From Hemibagrus wyckioides (lineage: Eukaryota > Chordata > Actinopteri > Siluriformes > Bagridae): a stretch of DNA of 64,000 nucleotides. Below are positions 24,975 to 38,525 of the stretch, piece after piece. Under the pieces are notes generated by a model, which did not search any database, was not told the DNA's origin, and saw nothing but the letters and a program-made list of their open reading frames with translations. Every line of letters begins with the position of its first letter. Position 1 is the first letter of the stretch. Location of the stretch: the NCBI RefSeq assembly GCF_019097595.1, contig NC_080719.1, forward strand, positions 18,204,001 to 18,268,000. The letters run 5' to 3'. Made by a program: the position numbers and the translations under genes.

Positions 24975-25290
24975 CATTTATCCTGTAAATAATCACGACC
25001 CTATGACCTGTGACTCGGGTTGCCATGTGAGCGACCAAATCCTCACTAAAGATGGATAAGAACGGATAAGAATGTCGGATGGATAAGGGATCTCTGAGAG
25101 GAGATTCAGATAGAAAGTCTCACTTTTAAAAAGTTGTCTGCTAGGTGTTTGGAAAAACAAAAGTAATCTGCACAGTTTGCAAAGCTTGAATTTAATTACC
25201 AGAGAAGTTCTTCGTCTTTGACATATCACCTCAAAGCAAAAACACCCGAGCGAAGCTAACTCCACCGGGTCTCTCCGATCTATATTTCAG
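24975..25290 (-). repeat. Inverted repeat arm, left
   Basis: Reverse-complement copy of 27500-27760. Shared phrases, read on the minus strand here, include ATATAGATCGGAGAGACCCG, GTGTTTTTGCTTTGAGGTGA and GACGAAGAACTTCTCTGG. The arms lie about 2.2 kb apart in intron C-D. The family is not recognised. Confidence 0.8.
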
Positions 25291-25997
25291 CAGTGAGGTA
25301 CTCCTGGGCGAATAACAAAACCCGTAAGCGAGAAGGTGACTAAGGCTTTGGCTAATTGGAGAGTTAAACACTGCAGCCTCAGGAGGACCAAGCTGAAATA
25401 TTTTCTATGGAGTGAAAAAATTCAGCACTTTCAGCAAAATCTTCCCTTCGGTTTTTTTTTTTCTTTTCTTTTCTTAAACGCATGGAGCTTTTTTTTTTTT
25501 TTTAAATCCAGCTGCTATTCAAACATGGAGCACATGTTTTGTTGTTAATTTTCATTTATATTCATGCGTGTAAGAAATGATTGCCTTCTAAACTCATTTC
25601 AATGGACTTGATGGTTTTAAAATTCAACTTCCACGTTAACATATAGGCCTGAGGTCTGTTGTTATTTCTGTGCGTGTAAGAAATATGCTTTTCGAGCCGA
25701 CAGACAGGTTTGAGGGCTTTGATGGTTTTACTGGAAATCTGTTCACTGCAGAGAATCTGTGGGGAAAAGATGTTATAAAGCAACGCTATTCAAATGTGTT
25801 TATATGGCTGTTGGTTCTATGTTAATTCTGTGATTTTAGATTTACATATCCATTATGTAATCATTATTACAAGCCTAAAGAAGAAAAAAGATCAATTATG
25901 ATTAATCATTATATTGTGTGGGGTTAATTCAGCCCTAGAAATTTGTATTTAATATTCGATTTTTATAGTTTTATTATTATTATTTTTATTATTATTA

Positions 25998-26236
25998 TTA
26001 TTATACCCAAGTGTCCAATGCAATGGCAGGGTCCGCTGTTTGCACCTTTTGATCCGCGTGATTTGACACAGGTTTACGCCGGATGCCCTTCTTGACACAA
26101 ACATTTAATCCAGGCTTAGGACCGGCACTGAGAGTTAATTCTTCAGTGGCTGGGTTAACACCCTGCCTGGGAATCGAACCCGGACCGCGTCAATGAGAGC
26201 GCGGGATCCTGCCGCTGGACCACCAGGAGGCCGCTT
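25998..26236 (-). repeat. tRNA-Glu-headed SINE
   Basis: On the minus strand the head (26161-26232) reads like tRNA-Glu: TCCTGGTGGTCCAGCGGCAG, an anticodon loop CTCTCAT (CTC), then CCGGGTTCGATTCCC. The body has AGAAGGGCATCCGGCGTAAA and AATGCATTGGA-type phrases. The acceptor stem is imperfect and a non-tRNA body follows, so it is a SINE and not a tRNA gene. A more diverged relative is at 51125-51345. Confidence 0.8.
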
Positions 26237-26249
26237 TTTTTTTTTTTTT

Positions 26250-26700
26250 AGAAATGATTGTTTGGCATATTTTTAAATGTTTATTAAATAAATCTAAATA
26301 AATATTCATCTTTGTATTAGAGTAGAAATTAGTCATATTAAAATTAGCCCAATTAATTCAAAATATTTAGCATGGTAACACAGTTAAAACTGCTGCATTT
26401 TGTTTGCTTCCTGTGGCGGCTGACCTACGACCTCGGGGTGGCGAACAAATCAGAATTCGAAAGTATTTGAAATGATTATTTAGCATATTTTATTAAAAAA
26501 TGTATCAAATAAATCTGAATAAATATTAATCTTGGAATTAGAATAGAAATGAGTCATGTTCAAATTAGCCTAATAATTCGAAATATTTCACATGTTAAAG
26601 TTAACACAATTAAGACAGTTTTGTTTACTTCCTGTGGCGGCTGATTTACGACCTTAGGCTCGGGATGACAAACAAATCAGAATTCGAAAGTATTAGAAAT
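26250..26700 (+). repeat. 221-bp tandem duplication (two copies)
   Basis: Two adjacent copies have a period of about 221 bp; for example TTCCTGTGGCGGCTGA is at 26408 and 26629, and AACAAATCAGAATTCGAAAG ends both units. Identity is high by eye but with small differences, so the duplication is not the newest. It begins right after the SINE's A/T run. Confidence 0.85.
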
Positions 26701-27499
26701 TCTTAGATTCAGAATATTAATATAAACCTGTGATTTGTCATGTAGCTGCTGCTTTGTCGGATTGTCAGAGCTGCTGTTAAAGAAAACGAATCATCTTCAG
26801 ACTCGAGAATTCATCAGTGCTTTGGTATTAACATTTAGATCGAACAGAACCTCATCACTGTTTTTAACACTGTTTAAGCTATTAAACATAACTCTGTCTG
26901 GAAATGTGAAACCGCACCAGACTGTTATTAATGCTTGTGTGGTTATTAAGGTTATTAATGATTTGAAGGAAGGTTTTGCTAAGCCGCAGTGGATGCTACG
27001 CTCCTGCGTAGGTTCGTATGTAAAACCTTTAGCGCATTAAGAATAAGTGCTTTATTGACCGTGCTGTTTAATAAGTGCTAACTCCCACACTGTTCAACTG
27101 ATAGGATGAAGCTGTAAATCCTGCTGCATGCGAGCTGACACCGAATCAGACTTGATTGATTGTTGGACAGACCTGTTTAAGAGATTATTGGCACTACAGT
27201 GTTTGCGCTCATTGTCATAGTGTTTAAAGTAGATGGAAATTGGACCGTGGAGAGGAAACAACTTTTTTTTTTTTTTTTTGATTGACACATGAACCAGATA
27301 CTGAAAGTTTATTTCACACTGCTCTCACCCCATGTTGATCCCGGATAGAGGAACGTTTCACTGCTTCTTGTAATTTAGAAGCAGGGTTAGTACTGCGTTT
27401 TTACACGGAGTTATGAAGCCCTGCTCTGAGGCAGAGTTAGCAGCGCTTTTACAGTGTTAACCCCACATTGAGGTGCCAGACATGTACTCTGTGAAAGGA

Positions 27500-27760
27500 T
27501 GCGGTGTAATATAGATCGGAGAGACCCGGTGGAGTTAGATTCGGTCGGGTGTTTTTGCTTTGAGGTGATACGTCAGAGACGAAGAACTTCTCTGGTTAAT
27601 TAAATCCAAGCTTTGCAAACTACAGAGATCCAGCAGACAACTTTTTAAAGTGAGCGTTTCCATCTGAAACGCTCTGTCCTTATCCATCTTTAGTCAGGAT
27701 CTGGTGGATCACATGGCGACCCGAGTCACAAGTTGTAGGGTCGTGATACAGGAAGTAAAC
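27500..27760 (+). repeat. Inverted repeat arm, right
   Basis: Partner of 24975-25290 in the opposite orientation. It starts near ATATAGATCGGAGAGACCCG and ends with CATGGCGACCCGAGTCACAA and GGGTCGTGAT. The arms differ by insertions (a CCAAACACCTAG stretch is only in the left arm) and by substitutions. Confidence 0.8.
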
Positions 27761-28761
27761 AAAACATGCATTGTACAGGCACAGAAAGCCTGTGTGTAGA
27801 AAATAAATAAATTTAAAAAATGGAAAAAGCACCAACTGGAATGAAGAGGAGACACTGTGAAAGGATGTGAGGTTCGAGTGTTACAGTACGATGATGAGCA
27901 ACAGAAACCAAATGAGAAATTAAACAGCAAGTGATTCATATCACCTGCTTTGTACATTTTTTGGAAAAGTTTAAGTCAAATGGTGAAGGAAAATGCATCA
28001 ATATAAGGCCCCGACTGGTAAATTTGGTCGGAAGCCTGATCAACTACACGACAGACTCAAAAAGATATGATGATGATACCTGCTCAAGCACAGAACGACA
28101 GACCTGTCCTTTTTTTCTTGTTGAAATTTTAGACCCAACATTTAAAGTTTCAAGCCTATTTATTGTCATTGATGTGAAAGCATGATTTAAAGCAGTAGTG
28201 CACTGTATTTATTCGATCAGGGTCCTTGATGGTGCAAATATACAAATTAGAAGAAAATTAATATATGTGAATTCTGTTGCATATGAGTGTCAAAGGAATG
28301 CACCATAACTTCAACAGGACAACAGCCAAAAATTACCCCCAAATTGATGGTGAAATGCAGAAAATTTGCATAAAATTTCCTAAAAGTTCCTTTTTCCCTT
28401 AGACACACCATAACAAGATTTTTTTTTTTCTTTTCTGTTTTTAATCTGCAGTATTCGTTATTCGGCTATATTCAGAGCAACTCTTAGAAGTGCGCTGTAG
28501 TCTCTGTCTAAAACAAATCCTAGTGCAAAGTAGGTCAGGGTTTACTCTGAAGGGCAACAGGAACAAGACAAGTAGACGAGTTTCTTGTGAAGAAGAAGGT
28601 CTTTATTCTTCGATTGGAGACAGCCAGTGACTCAGCTGTTCAGACAGCCAGGGGAAGTTTATTCCACCACCTGGGTGCCTGTGCTGAGATTTATACACAC
28701 ACTCTCTAGATTCTGAGTCTAATCGCTGGAAACCGACAGCAAAGCAGTGGTGAGGAGCTGA

Positions 28762-28978
28762 AGTTTGCAGCTAAGTGCTTAAGATGTTGGGCTACTGATC
28801 AGAAGGTTGTGAGTTTAAATCCCAGGAAGACCAAGCTGATGCTGCCGAGGGTTTGAACACGGCTATTTAACCCTCAACTGCTCATATATGACTAATATAG
28901 AAATGACTATAGAAATGACTAATCAGGGCGTAAGGCACTTGCAGTGAGAGGTGTCGACCAAATGATGTAAATAAAATA
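28762..28978 (+). repeat. tRNA-headed SINE
   Basis: The head has GCTACTGATCAGAAGGTTGT and GAGTTTAAATCCCAGG (B box with one change), followed by TTTAACCCTCAACTGCTCA and a tail ending GTAAATAAAATAG. Same family as the copy at 22928. Confidence 0.7.
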
Positions 28979-29378
28979 GTTTACTTTCTGAAAGAAAATA
29001 TGGACCAGATATTTAACAATATTTATTTAAGACCATAAAGTAGTAGTAGTAAACAGGGATTGATCTTAACCAAGTAACTAGTCTCACCTAACTACTAGTT
29101 GTTCAGTAATTCCTGCATAATGCATTCATAAAATAACAAAACACATCTTTTCATTTAATAAATACAAAACCCTTACCTGATAAAATAAACCGGATGTTGA
29201 TTATCATCTCTTAATAACCCGGACCTGTTGATTTAATTTTTCCTCCTTTACTACTCTTTGTGTGTAAGTAATGGCACCCATGTTATCTTGGTGATGGACT
29301 GATATATTTGAATCTTACGGTATAGGAGGGATGTATTTTAATATCTGTTTTAATATCTTTTTTTGTTTTTTTTTTCAG

Positions 29379-29447
29379 GAGCTGGAGGAGACGTATCTGG
29401 AGAAGGCAGACCGACTTAATTCTCTCATGTGTGCTGTTACAGACAAG
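29379..29447 (+). CDS. wdr18: wdr18 internal coding exon (exon D)
   Basis: A 69-nt, phase-0 exon follows a long T-rich acceptor tract ending TTTTTTCAG and precedes the donor GTGGGT. It encodes 23 residues beginning ELEETYLEKADRLNSLM, rich in Glu, Leu and Lys and plausibly helical. Human WDR18 has a comparable stretch (YLDRTEQLQ...) at this point. Its reading frame joins cleanly to the exons on either side. A short in-frame extension past the donor runs into a TCCTGA simple repeat and is intronic. Confidence 0.92.
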
Positions 29448-32400
29448 GTGGGTGTAAGAATCCAGATCAGTCTGATCCTGATCCTGATCCTGATCCTGTT
29501 ATTTTTCTCAGATCGTACTGCAGTTCTGAGGGAACTCGAAGTGTGACTGATTCTGCAGCTGTAGTATAAACTGTATACATTTTTATACAGATTCCTGACT
29601 GCAGATGTAACTGACATGCACTGATTTATATGTTTATATTTTCTTTCATGCCCCCAAATAACTGAAGTTACATTAGAACATTAGGTTTTGTGTTGGGGGC
29701 AGTTGGCTAAGATTGCTCATTAGTGCTGATTGCTCACTTCAGCAGTGTTAATTGATTAGGTTTGCAATTTAGCTGCGAATGAACACTCAACATTAGTTCA
29801 TTTTTTTCCCCCCAAACTATCCTGAAAGTTATTTTGTTCAAAATTATGCATTCAGAACAAATACCAGTATAATAAAGCTCTTTGGGCTTCATTTATTGAG
29901 CTGAATATGAACAGATTCATTCATAGGAGTTTTTCCTTAAGGAATTTGTTAATTCGTTAAGATCTTAAGTATTTGTTAAGAAACATTCATATCCTACTCG
30001 CGCTCCTGAGGGTGTGTAAATGTACACCGTTATCAACTTGTATATCATTTTATCAAGTTTGTCATATAATTTACATGGATTACTTCACTGCTTGTTTTAT
30101 TAATGTTTACAGCATTTCACAGACTTTCTTATCCTGAGTGACTGATAGAAGATCTTTGTAGTCTAGGGTTACAAACCACATTCTCGTGTTAGTTCACAAG
30201 GTTGTTTTATTTTAATTAAGGAATATGAACAATAGAGGAAGTGCAGCAAGACAAACTCATAAATGAAGACAAACAAAACAAATTATTCTATTATAACAAA
30301 AGAAATGGCGCTGGAGGACGGGCGGGTCCATCTGCACATAGCCACAAGCCAGAAGATTGAATTCACACTTATAAGTAAGAGCAGATTAAATGACCAGCAT
30401 GAGAAAGCTGCTGAATGTGATTCAGGTTCCAGTTGTTTTTCAGCCAGTCATGTTCTTTTAACGCTGTGCAGCTCTTCCATCACGACGGCCGAGACACTGA
30501 AATTAAAGAATTAATTAAAGTTCTACATACAATTAAATCAAACTCAAAAATCTCATTTATGCGTTAGTTTGCTTGCATTTCAGCTTATGACCAAACAAAA
30601 TGTTTAGATTTATGTTTATAGCCACAGTTTATATAACTTTCCCCAAATTTCTAAGTAATTTAAATACAGCGGTACCTCTGTGTTTGAACCTTAATTCGTT
30701 CCAAAAGTCCGATTTGGTCGAAAACGGAATAATTTTTTCCCATAGGAAATAATGTAAAATGAATTAATCAGTTTCACCTCGATGGTTGATCTCACAATTT
30801 TCCTCTTGGCAACACTGATGCCTGATTTCCCCTTTTTCGGAGACATGGCTACTGGAATAATACCCCAAAAGATAGCGTAGGGTTATAACACAAGCACTCA
30901 CAGATGATGCTTTCAGAACAGATGACCCGTGTAAATTGCTTCATCTGTATTGTCTAGGCCAGGGTATGCTGCATGGATAGCGTGTGCGGCATGGGCGTCG
31001 CTAGGCCATTTTTAGGGTGGCTTTAACATTTCTACTCAGCCCTCCTAAAATTCTGCGAGTCTCCATAAACTGTACACAAATTGGTGATCGCCTCAGTCCC
31101 CTTTAAGTTTCATATGAAAACGGCGGCAGACTTCGGCTCCCCCCAGTCTTTCAGCGCGTTCTTCAATCCACAGATGCGTCACAGAGCGAGGATCAGAGGA
31201 CGTGTGTGCGTGTCTGTGTGTGTGTGTGATCAGGAAGACTTGTATTTGGCTTGTTCAGTACTCAAATGTAATACACATCTATGCAATACAGTGGAATGCT
31301 GCAGTAGTCCTACCCTGTTAGTCAAAACTTTGTTATTGTATTTATTTATTTATTTATTTATTATACCCTTATTTAAGTTATTCGATATTCGTAGCAATCC
31401 TGTATGTAACAAGAACCGGCATTCCTGACGGTCGAGTCGTACACCGAAAACATTTTCGTACGCCGAGGTCAAATTGACTCGAAAATTCGAAACAAATACC
31501 GAAAATTCAAACATGGGGTGGTCGAGGACTGAGGTATCACTGTAAGTTCCCATTTATTCCTATAAATTCCTGTAAATTCCCATAAATTCCTGTTAAGTTT
31601 CCAACTTGGAATATTTCCAAAATTCCCAAGATGAAGTACCCATGGAAATTTGCAACTTTGCAACCCTAGAAGTGAGTCAAAATATAACTTCCTTCTTTGC
31701 CTACCTGACTCCAACCCCCCCACTGTTTACTCATCATTTCGTGTTTCCAGTATGAACACAGATTGTTGCGGTCAGTGATTGCTGTAAATGAGCTGTTAGG
31801 AACGCGCTCTGCGTGTTATAGATGATCACACGTACATGAGTGTGAAGAAATCCAGCATTTCTGAAATGTTTGTAAATCCAGCAGAAGATTTTTGTTCGGT
31901 TTGTTTTACACCAACGTTTAAACCCAGTCGTATATTAAAACTGCTCGTATATTATGATGGAACATAAAGTCAGAAATCATGACTGTTTTGAATCATAACG
32001 CTTCACCTGCCCACACTTAACCACATCCCTGTCCCTGCAAACACACATGGATTTCAAGTTCAAATTCTGATCCAGGTCACAAAAACAGCCCTGAGTCCTT
32101 TGACCAAAAAATTTAGAATTAAATGTGCACAAATCAAGAACAAGACCCTTGTGACTTCTCCTGATATATCCAGACACAATAAATCCCCAGCTATTTGCTT
32201 TCATTAATAGCTTGTTTAATTACATACTTAATGAATTGCTTGTGCTATACCATCAAAGTGCATTTAAGAAAATTAGACATTAAACAGAAATGACTTGGAC
32301 GTTAATGCCCTGAGAACTTATTATTCCAAATCCCACCTGCTGACTACAGGAAGGATTATAGCATGATATAATGGAGCCTCTGAGGCTGAAAAATCTAACT

Positions 32401-33290
32401 GCCTTGTTATCCAACCCTATCCTTCCCATAACCTTCACATGCACTTATTTTATTCAAGCTCTTCACCCAATAGACCTGGCTGAAGTGGCTCCTTAGCCTG
32501 TTGACCTTTAGGAGTGATGCCTTTTTGGGGAAATTTTGAAGCACGTTGTCACTATGGGACCTTCTCCACTGTGCTTAGAGCTGAAGAACCCAATGTGGTG
32601 TTAAGTGGATTAGTTTCGCTCAATCAAAACAGAAGCCGAATCCTGCGGGCGAGCCGAAAGCCCACAGCATTCATTTGAAGGAAATGCTGAAATAAATAAA
32701 TTAATGGAGAGCACGAGTTTTCTAACCCCACTCCCACCCCCTCCTTGCTTCTTAATCTGTGGGAAAATTGCATTGCTGTCCTCCACCGTTTGCCTGCGCT
32801 GCGGAATTCTCCACAATAGCAATGTCGATATCTGTTCTGCTAGATTAAGGATTTTTTTTTTTTTTAAATGGGATTTGATGACCTCATCAAGAACCCAAGA
32901 CGTTCTTCAAACCCGACGAGAAAGTTAAGTCGTCCTTTTTTTTTTGTTGTTGTGCAGAATTGGTCTTTAGTTCTCCTAAAACCTATCCCTGTTTGAGATC
33001 TTCTCTTCGGGCAGAGTCCTCAGCAATAAGCGTTAGGTCGACCGATTTTCCTTTGAACCACAATTGACCTTTTTAAGGAAAATGAAACGGGAAGGATTAT
33101 AACTCACTTCCCTTCACCCCTCAGCTTGGCAGAGTCACAACGCTGAAGCAAACGTTGACACAGTAAAAGAAAACTGAACAACACACCAAATGAGGAAATA
33201 ATTACGAGTTGTACTTTTGTGATATCCGCCAATGCAAAAATGAACGTTGTTTTTAATGCACTTCTGTTCCTTTTTGTTTCACATTCGCAG
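29448..33290 (+). other. wdr18 3.8-kb intron between exons D and E
   Basis: A TCCTGA hexamer repeat (29473-29498) lies just past the donor, and a TA-flanked MITE occupies 30667-31542. 29500-30660 and 31680-33290 show nothing I recognise. The fragment at 31545-31675 (AAATTCCCATAAATTCCTG, ending TGCAACTTTGCAACCCTAG) resembles the end of a common fish hAT-type MITE. Confidence 0.55.
30667..31542. mobile_element. 876-bp TA-flanked MITE
   Basis: Left end CAGCGGTACCTCTGTG; right end reading inward CAGTGATACCTCAGTCC, each bordered by TA (30665-30666, 31543-31544). An inner phrase TTTTCCCATAGGAAATAATG matches TTTTCCCATAAGAAATAATG in the element at 8785-9346, so the two belong to related families. 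A (TTTA)n run near 31340-31362 lies inside. Confidence 0.65.
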
Positions 33291-33419
33291 AGTGTGTTCG
33301 GTGATGGAGAGAACACCAAGGTACGCGTGTCAGAGTTGGAAGAAGAGGTGAGGACCCTGAAGAAAATCAACAAAGATTTGTACGAGTTTTCCACACAGCT
33401 CCTTACGAAGCCTAATTAA
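33291..33419 (+). CDS. wdr18: wdr18 terminal coding exon with stop (exon E)
   Basis: The exon starts after the acceptor ATTCGCAG and runs 42 codons to TAA at 33417-33419. It encodes a charged coiled-coil-like tail including VRVSELEEEVRTLKKINKDL and ending STQLLTKPN. Human WDR18 ends with the equivalent VRVTELEDEVRNLRKINRDL segment, so the C-terminus is complete. Heptad-like Leu/Val spacing suggests a coiled coil, which in the family contacts partner proteins of the PELP1-TEX10 (Rix1) complex (known for the family, not visible here). All five visible exons sum to 555 nt, exactly 185 codons including stop, which supports every splice border. Confidence 0.96.
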   Translation, partial: SVFGDGENTKVRVSELEEEVRTLKKINKDLYEFSTQLLTKPN

Positions 33420-33713
33420 AGAGATAGAAAGACCTTCAGGAAGTGACCTCACTTTACTCAGACACGAGCTTGTTAAAACGGTGGACGTTAATGAATAAAA
33501 CTCCAGTCATATATTGTATGAGTTTGGTCACACTGTTATTTGCTCTCTCTTTTTTTTTTTTTTCCTCCTGATATGAGGTATTTGATATTCTGAAAGCATG
33601 TGTGATGAGTCTGATTTTGTATGATAAACATTTTTTTTTAATATTCATCCTGTCCACACTTTTGTATACTGTTGCTAAATTATGAGAGAACCGACCGTCA
33701 TGGACTCAATAAA
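33420..33713 (+). other. wdr18: wdr18 3' UTR with two poly(A) signals
   Basis: After the stop codon there are two canonical AATAAA hexamers, at 33494-33499 and 33708-33713. Either could end the mRNA, giving a short (about 90-nt) or longer (about 310-nt) 3' UTR. A T-rich run near 33550-33563 follows the first signal. The exact cleavage sites cannot be seen. Confidence 0.65.
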
Positions 33714-34428
33714 TGATGGAGTAGAATCCATAAATAATGCAGAGCAATCATTTGGCATGAGCTCATTTTTTATTTGATTCTGGGATCTGGAAAAAAAAAA
33801 AAAAAGTAATGAACTCTCATTGCTTTATACACTGAGAAAAAAAAGATTGATGAATTTACCAAATTCTAATGAGTTACATCGCTTCCGCCTGAGTGAATTA
33901 AGTAAAATTAAAGCAATTAGATTTCATACCTGATCATGATGTGAGCGTGTAAGTTACACAGACCTGAATAAAATTAAAAAGAACCTGAGTATCATAACCT
34001 GAGACGTATCAAAACACTCAGCACCATTAGCAGAACTGCATGGCGTGTGTTCTGGAGACGTCCCATACACGTCAAACACGGAATTATGCGAAACTGCAAA
34101 ATTACATAAACATGCACATGTGGCATATCAGAACGATCGAGGAGAAGTGGGTAATGTTTATTCTCATGGCATATCCACTCGCCTTCAAAAGTATTGGCAC
34201 CCTATCTGTCTGCTCGCCGCCAAAAGCTTCGGACATTATGACTACTTGCTTCAGCAAGCCAATATCAAAGTTAATATCAAAAATCTAGTTTAATATTATA
34301 GTTGTACGTTAAGGTTAACATAGTTCTCATCAGTGGCAAATATCCATGTGAGATGTAATAGTGTAATCGGTTTACGTTATAATATGTAAAGTGTTATTCA
34401 CAGTTACTCTACATCATTCACTGTGGTC

Positions 34429-35957
<1,529 letters not shown>

Positions 35958-36640
35958 CTTTTTTTCTGTATAAACTGTCACATGTTCTCAGGTTTGTTCT
36001 TGTTGCTTCTTCTTTTATTTTGTGTAACAAAATCCATTTCTCTCAAATTACAAGACAAACCCCAACATCTCATTTTCACATCTAATTTTTTAAGAAGAAA
36101 TAAACATACCTTTCCACAGGAATGTAAAATGGGTTTCCACTCTTTGATAGGAGCTCAGAGTTTACCACACCGAGCTTAATGCTCTCTGAACACCTTTCCG
36201 TGGATTGCGGCTTTAAAAATAAATAAATAAATAAAAAAAAAAGGATTTTCCTTGGCAAGATGTCAACTCATCGTTCCTCTTACACTTGTTATTGCACTTT
36301 CTGTGACCCACGCAAGCACATTTCAAGCGTTTTCTAATTTCTCCTGAATCAATAAAAAGAACTCAAAGTTAATCTCATCCAACTTATATTTATTTAAAAA
36401 AGAAAACTTTCCTATTCAGCTAAAGAATATTCTGCTGTTCCAAACATATGAAAGCACTGGATTTTTATCTAGTTAACTCATTTAGCCTTTGTGATGTAGA
36501 TCTGAAATTTCAAATCTCATCGACTTTAAGCAGGATGTGAAGAAGGCTGATAACCAGTGGCTGCACTCATCACTTTCCTTTTGAATTACACTCTTTCACC
36601 TGTTCCTGTTCACAGCGCAGGGAATTGCTTTTGTGCGCGT

Positions 36641-36667
36641 GCACACACACACACACACACACACACA
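36641..36667 (+). repeat. (AC)n microsatellite
   Basis: About 13 AC units preceded by GTGCGCGTG. Confidence 0.9.
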
Positions 36668-37918
36668 GCCTTCAGTGTCATCCTATGCGTTTAGGCGTTT
36701 ATTGTGAATTGACATTGAAAATGGGAAGTTTTCAGTGAAGGAAACAAAACCCTCTCAGCTGTACAGTTTATCTTGTTTATTTCTTTATTTATTTACTTTT
36801 TAAGCAGAACGTGTGCCGGAGTTTGGGAAGATCTGCAGAAATTAAATGCAGAATCTTGATTACGGATGAACATGACGGCTCTCGGCTGATTACCGAAGCC
36901 TGACCAGCTGCGATGCAGCTTGAAAAGCAAAGCTGTTTTTGTCTTTCTTCACAAAATGAGCAGAAATAAATGTTTTATATATTAGGAGAAGATAAAACGC
37001 AGAGATGCAAAACACTTCATATTAGACTCGTCATTCAATAAGGCTTTTAGAAGCAGTTCGGCTATTTTCATTGTAGCTTGCTAGCCTCATTATGTACAAA
37101 ACACACATCTTTAATGACCTACTGTGAGAAATGAGGTATAAAAAACCCCCACTTCCAGCTCGACTTCCTAGCACAACTCCGACATCACAAATTGCCACTT
37201 GAAGCACATGAGGGTTTATAAGCCAGGGCTCATTCTTCATATCGACACACTTGCTCTAGTTATTAAGCACCGTGAAGATGAAGCGGTTTCCTGGACAATG
37301 TGGGTAATTTATTTCTGTTAAAGTATGTATAGAGCAATATTGGCCAGCTCAATACTTAACTTATTGCATAAACTAGCACAGGAAAAGATTTAACTTTCTG
37401 GATGCAGTAAAGGATGCAGGCAAATAATCCGAAACATTATCTTAAACATTCACAAGAGAGGTGGTTTTGATGTAATGCAAATCCAAATCAAATCATATAT
37501 CCATAATTGCATTCACAACTACACCCAAAGTGGGCTAAAGTACAAGGTGTTTTCTTTTAATTACATATAAACCCAGAAACACCCAGAGGTAAAATTCCCC
37601 ACAGCGTTAGTGTGTAAGCTCTGATTGTTCCTCAGCCTCAGATACACCACTCCAGATTGTAGCTGGTCTAACACGGGACTGATTTAAAAGAAAAAGGCAC
37701 AGGTCAAAGGTGACTGAGAAAGATCACAATTCATGCTAAGATAAAAACACAGGTAATGTGAGGCAGACACTGGGGTCAAGACATCACGGAAATGTCAAGA
37801 CGAAGAACAAAAGGCTCAGTAATGTCAGAACCCGAGTGTAAACTGAGCTAATGATGCTCTGAGAAAAAGTCATTTTAAAGTGTTTGTGAGTGTGGGTTCA
37901 ATCTGTTACTTGATGACT

Positions 37919-37942
37919 GTGTGTGTGTGTGTGTGTGTGTGT
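37919..37942 (+). repeat. (GT)n microsatellite with G run
   Basis: Twelve GT units, then TTGGTTGGGGGGGGGG shortly after. Confidence 0.9.
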
Positions 37943-38525
37943 TGGTTGGGGGGGGGGTGTTAGCCATGTTTGTAGACTGTGGTGTTTATGGGAGGTGGGT
38001 GACACGTTCATGTTCACTAAATCAATGTTGTTTTTGAGATATGAAGAATTCTATTGCTTTTATGTAAAACAGGATGTATTTATCCAAAAGAGAATAAGAA
38101 GTCACCTGACCAAACTTCACCTCAGGTAACTTCTCATCGTTTGACCCCAGGAAGCTGAACACAGTTGGTTAAAAACAATAGCTGAAGGCAGAGAAGGAAA
38201 AAGCAGTGATTTAGCAGAGCTAAGCTCTCCAAGACTGATTCTCTGAAGTTCACACAATAAAACTAGCGATAAAAGCCACAGTGAGTCGGTTAAGCTCTCA
38301 CTGTCACTGCGAAACCTACAGAATGAACTTTTTGCCTTAATGTTAGCTAGTTAGCCATAATATATCATCTAGTTAATGGAGAAATGGAGTTACCCCCTCA
38401 CGTGGGGCAGGTGGTGTCAGTGGCTTTAAAACTTTACATTTTTCTCTGTCTACATTGATTCATTTGCAGGTAAGAAATGTGTAAATGAGGATTATTTGGG
38501 ATTTATTGGCAACAAAACACCACCA

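Larger units (their letters stand above)
22330..29378 (+). other. wdr18 7.0-kb intron between exons C and D
   Basis: The intron contains a BED-like transposase scrap (22.7 kb), a SINE and piggyBac-like relic (22.93-23.55 kb), a same-orientation repeat (24.4 kb), an inverted repeat pair (24.98 and 27.5 kb), a tRNA-Glu-headed SINE (26.0 kb), a 221-bp tandem duplication (26.25 kb) and another SINE (28.76 kb). In 23560-24360, 25300-25990, 26700-27300 and 27760-28760 I recognised no gene. Exon C ends and exon D begins in phase 0, so no further exon is required. Confidence 0.6.

Noticed and set aside
26161..26232. Functional tRNA-Glu gene
   Set aside because: The acceptor stem is imperfect and a SINE body with repeat phrases continues from it.
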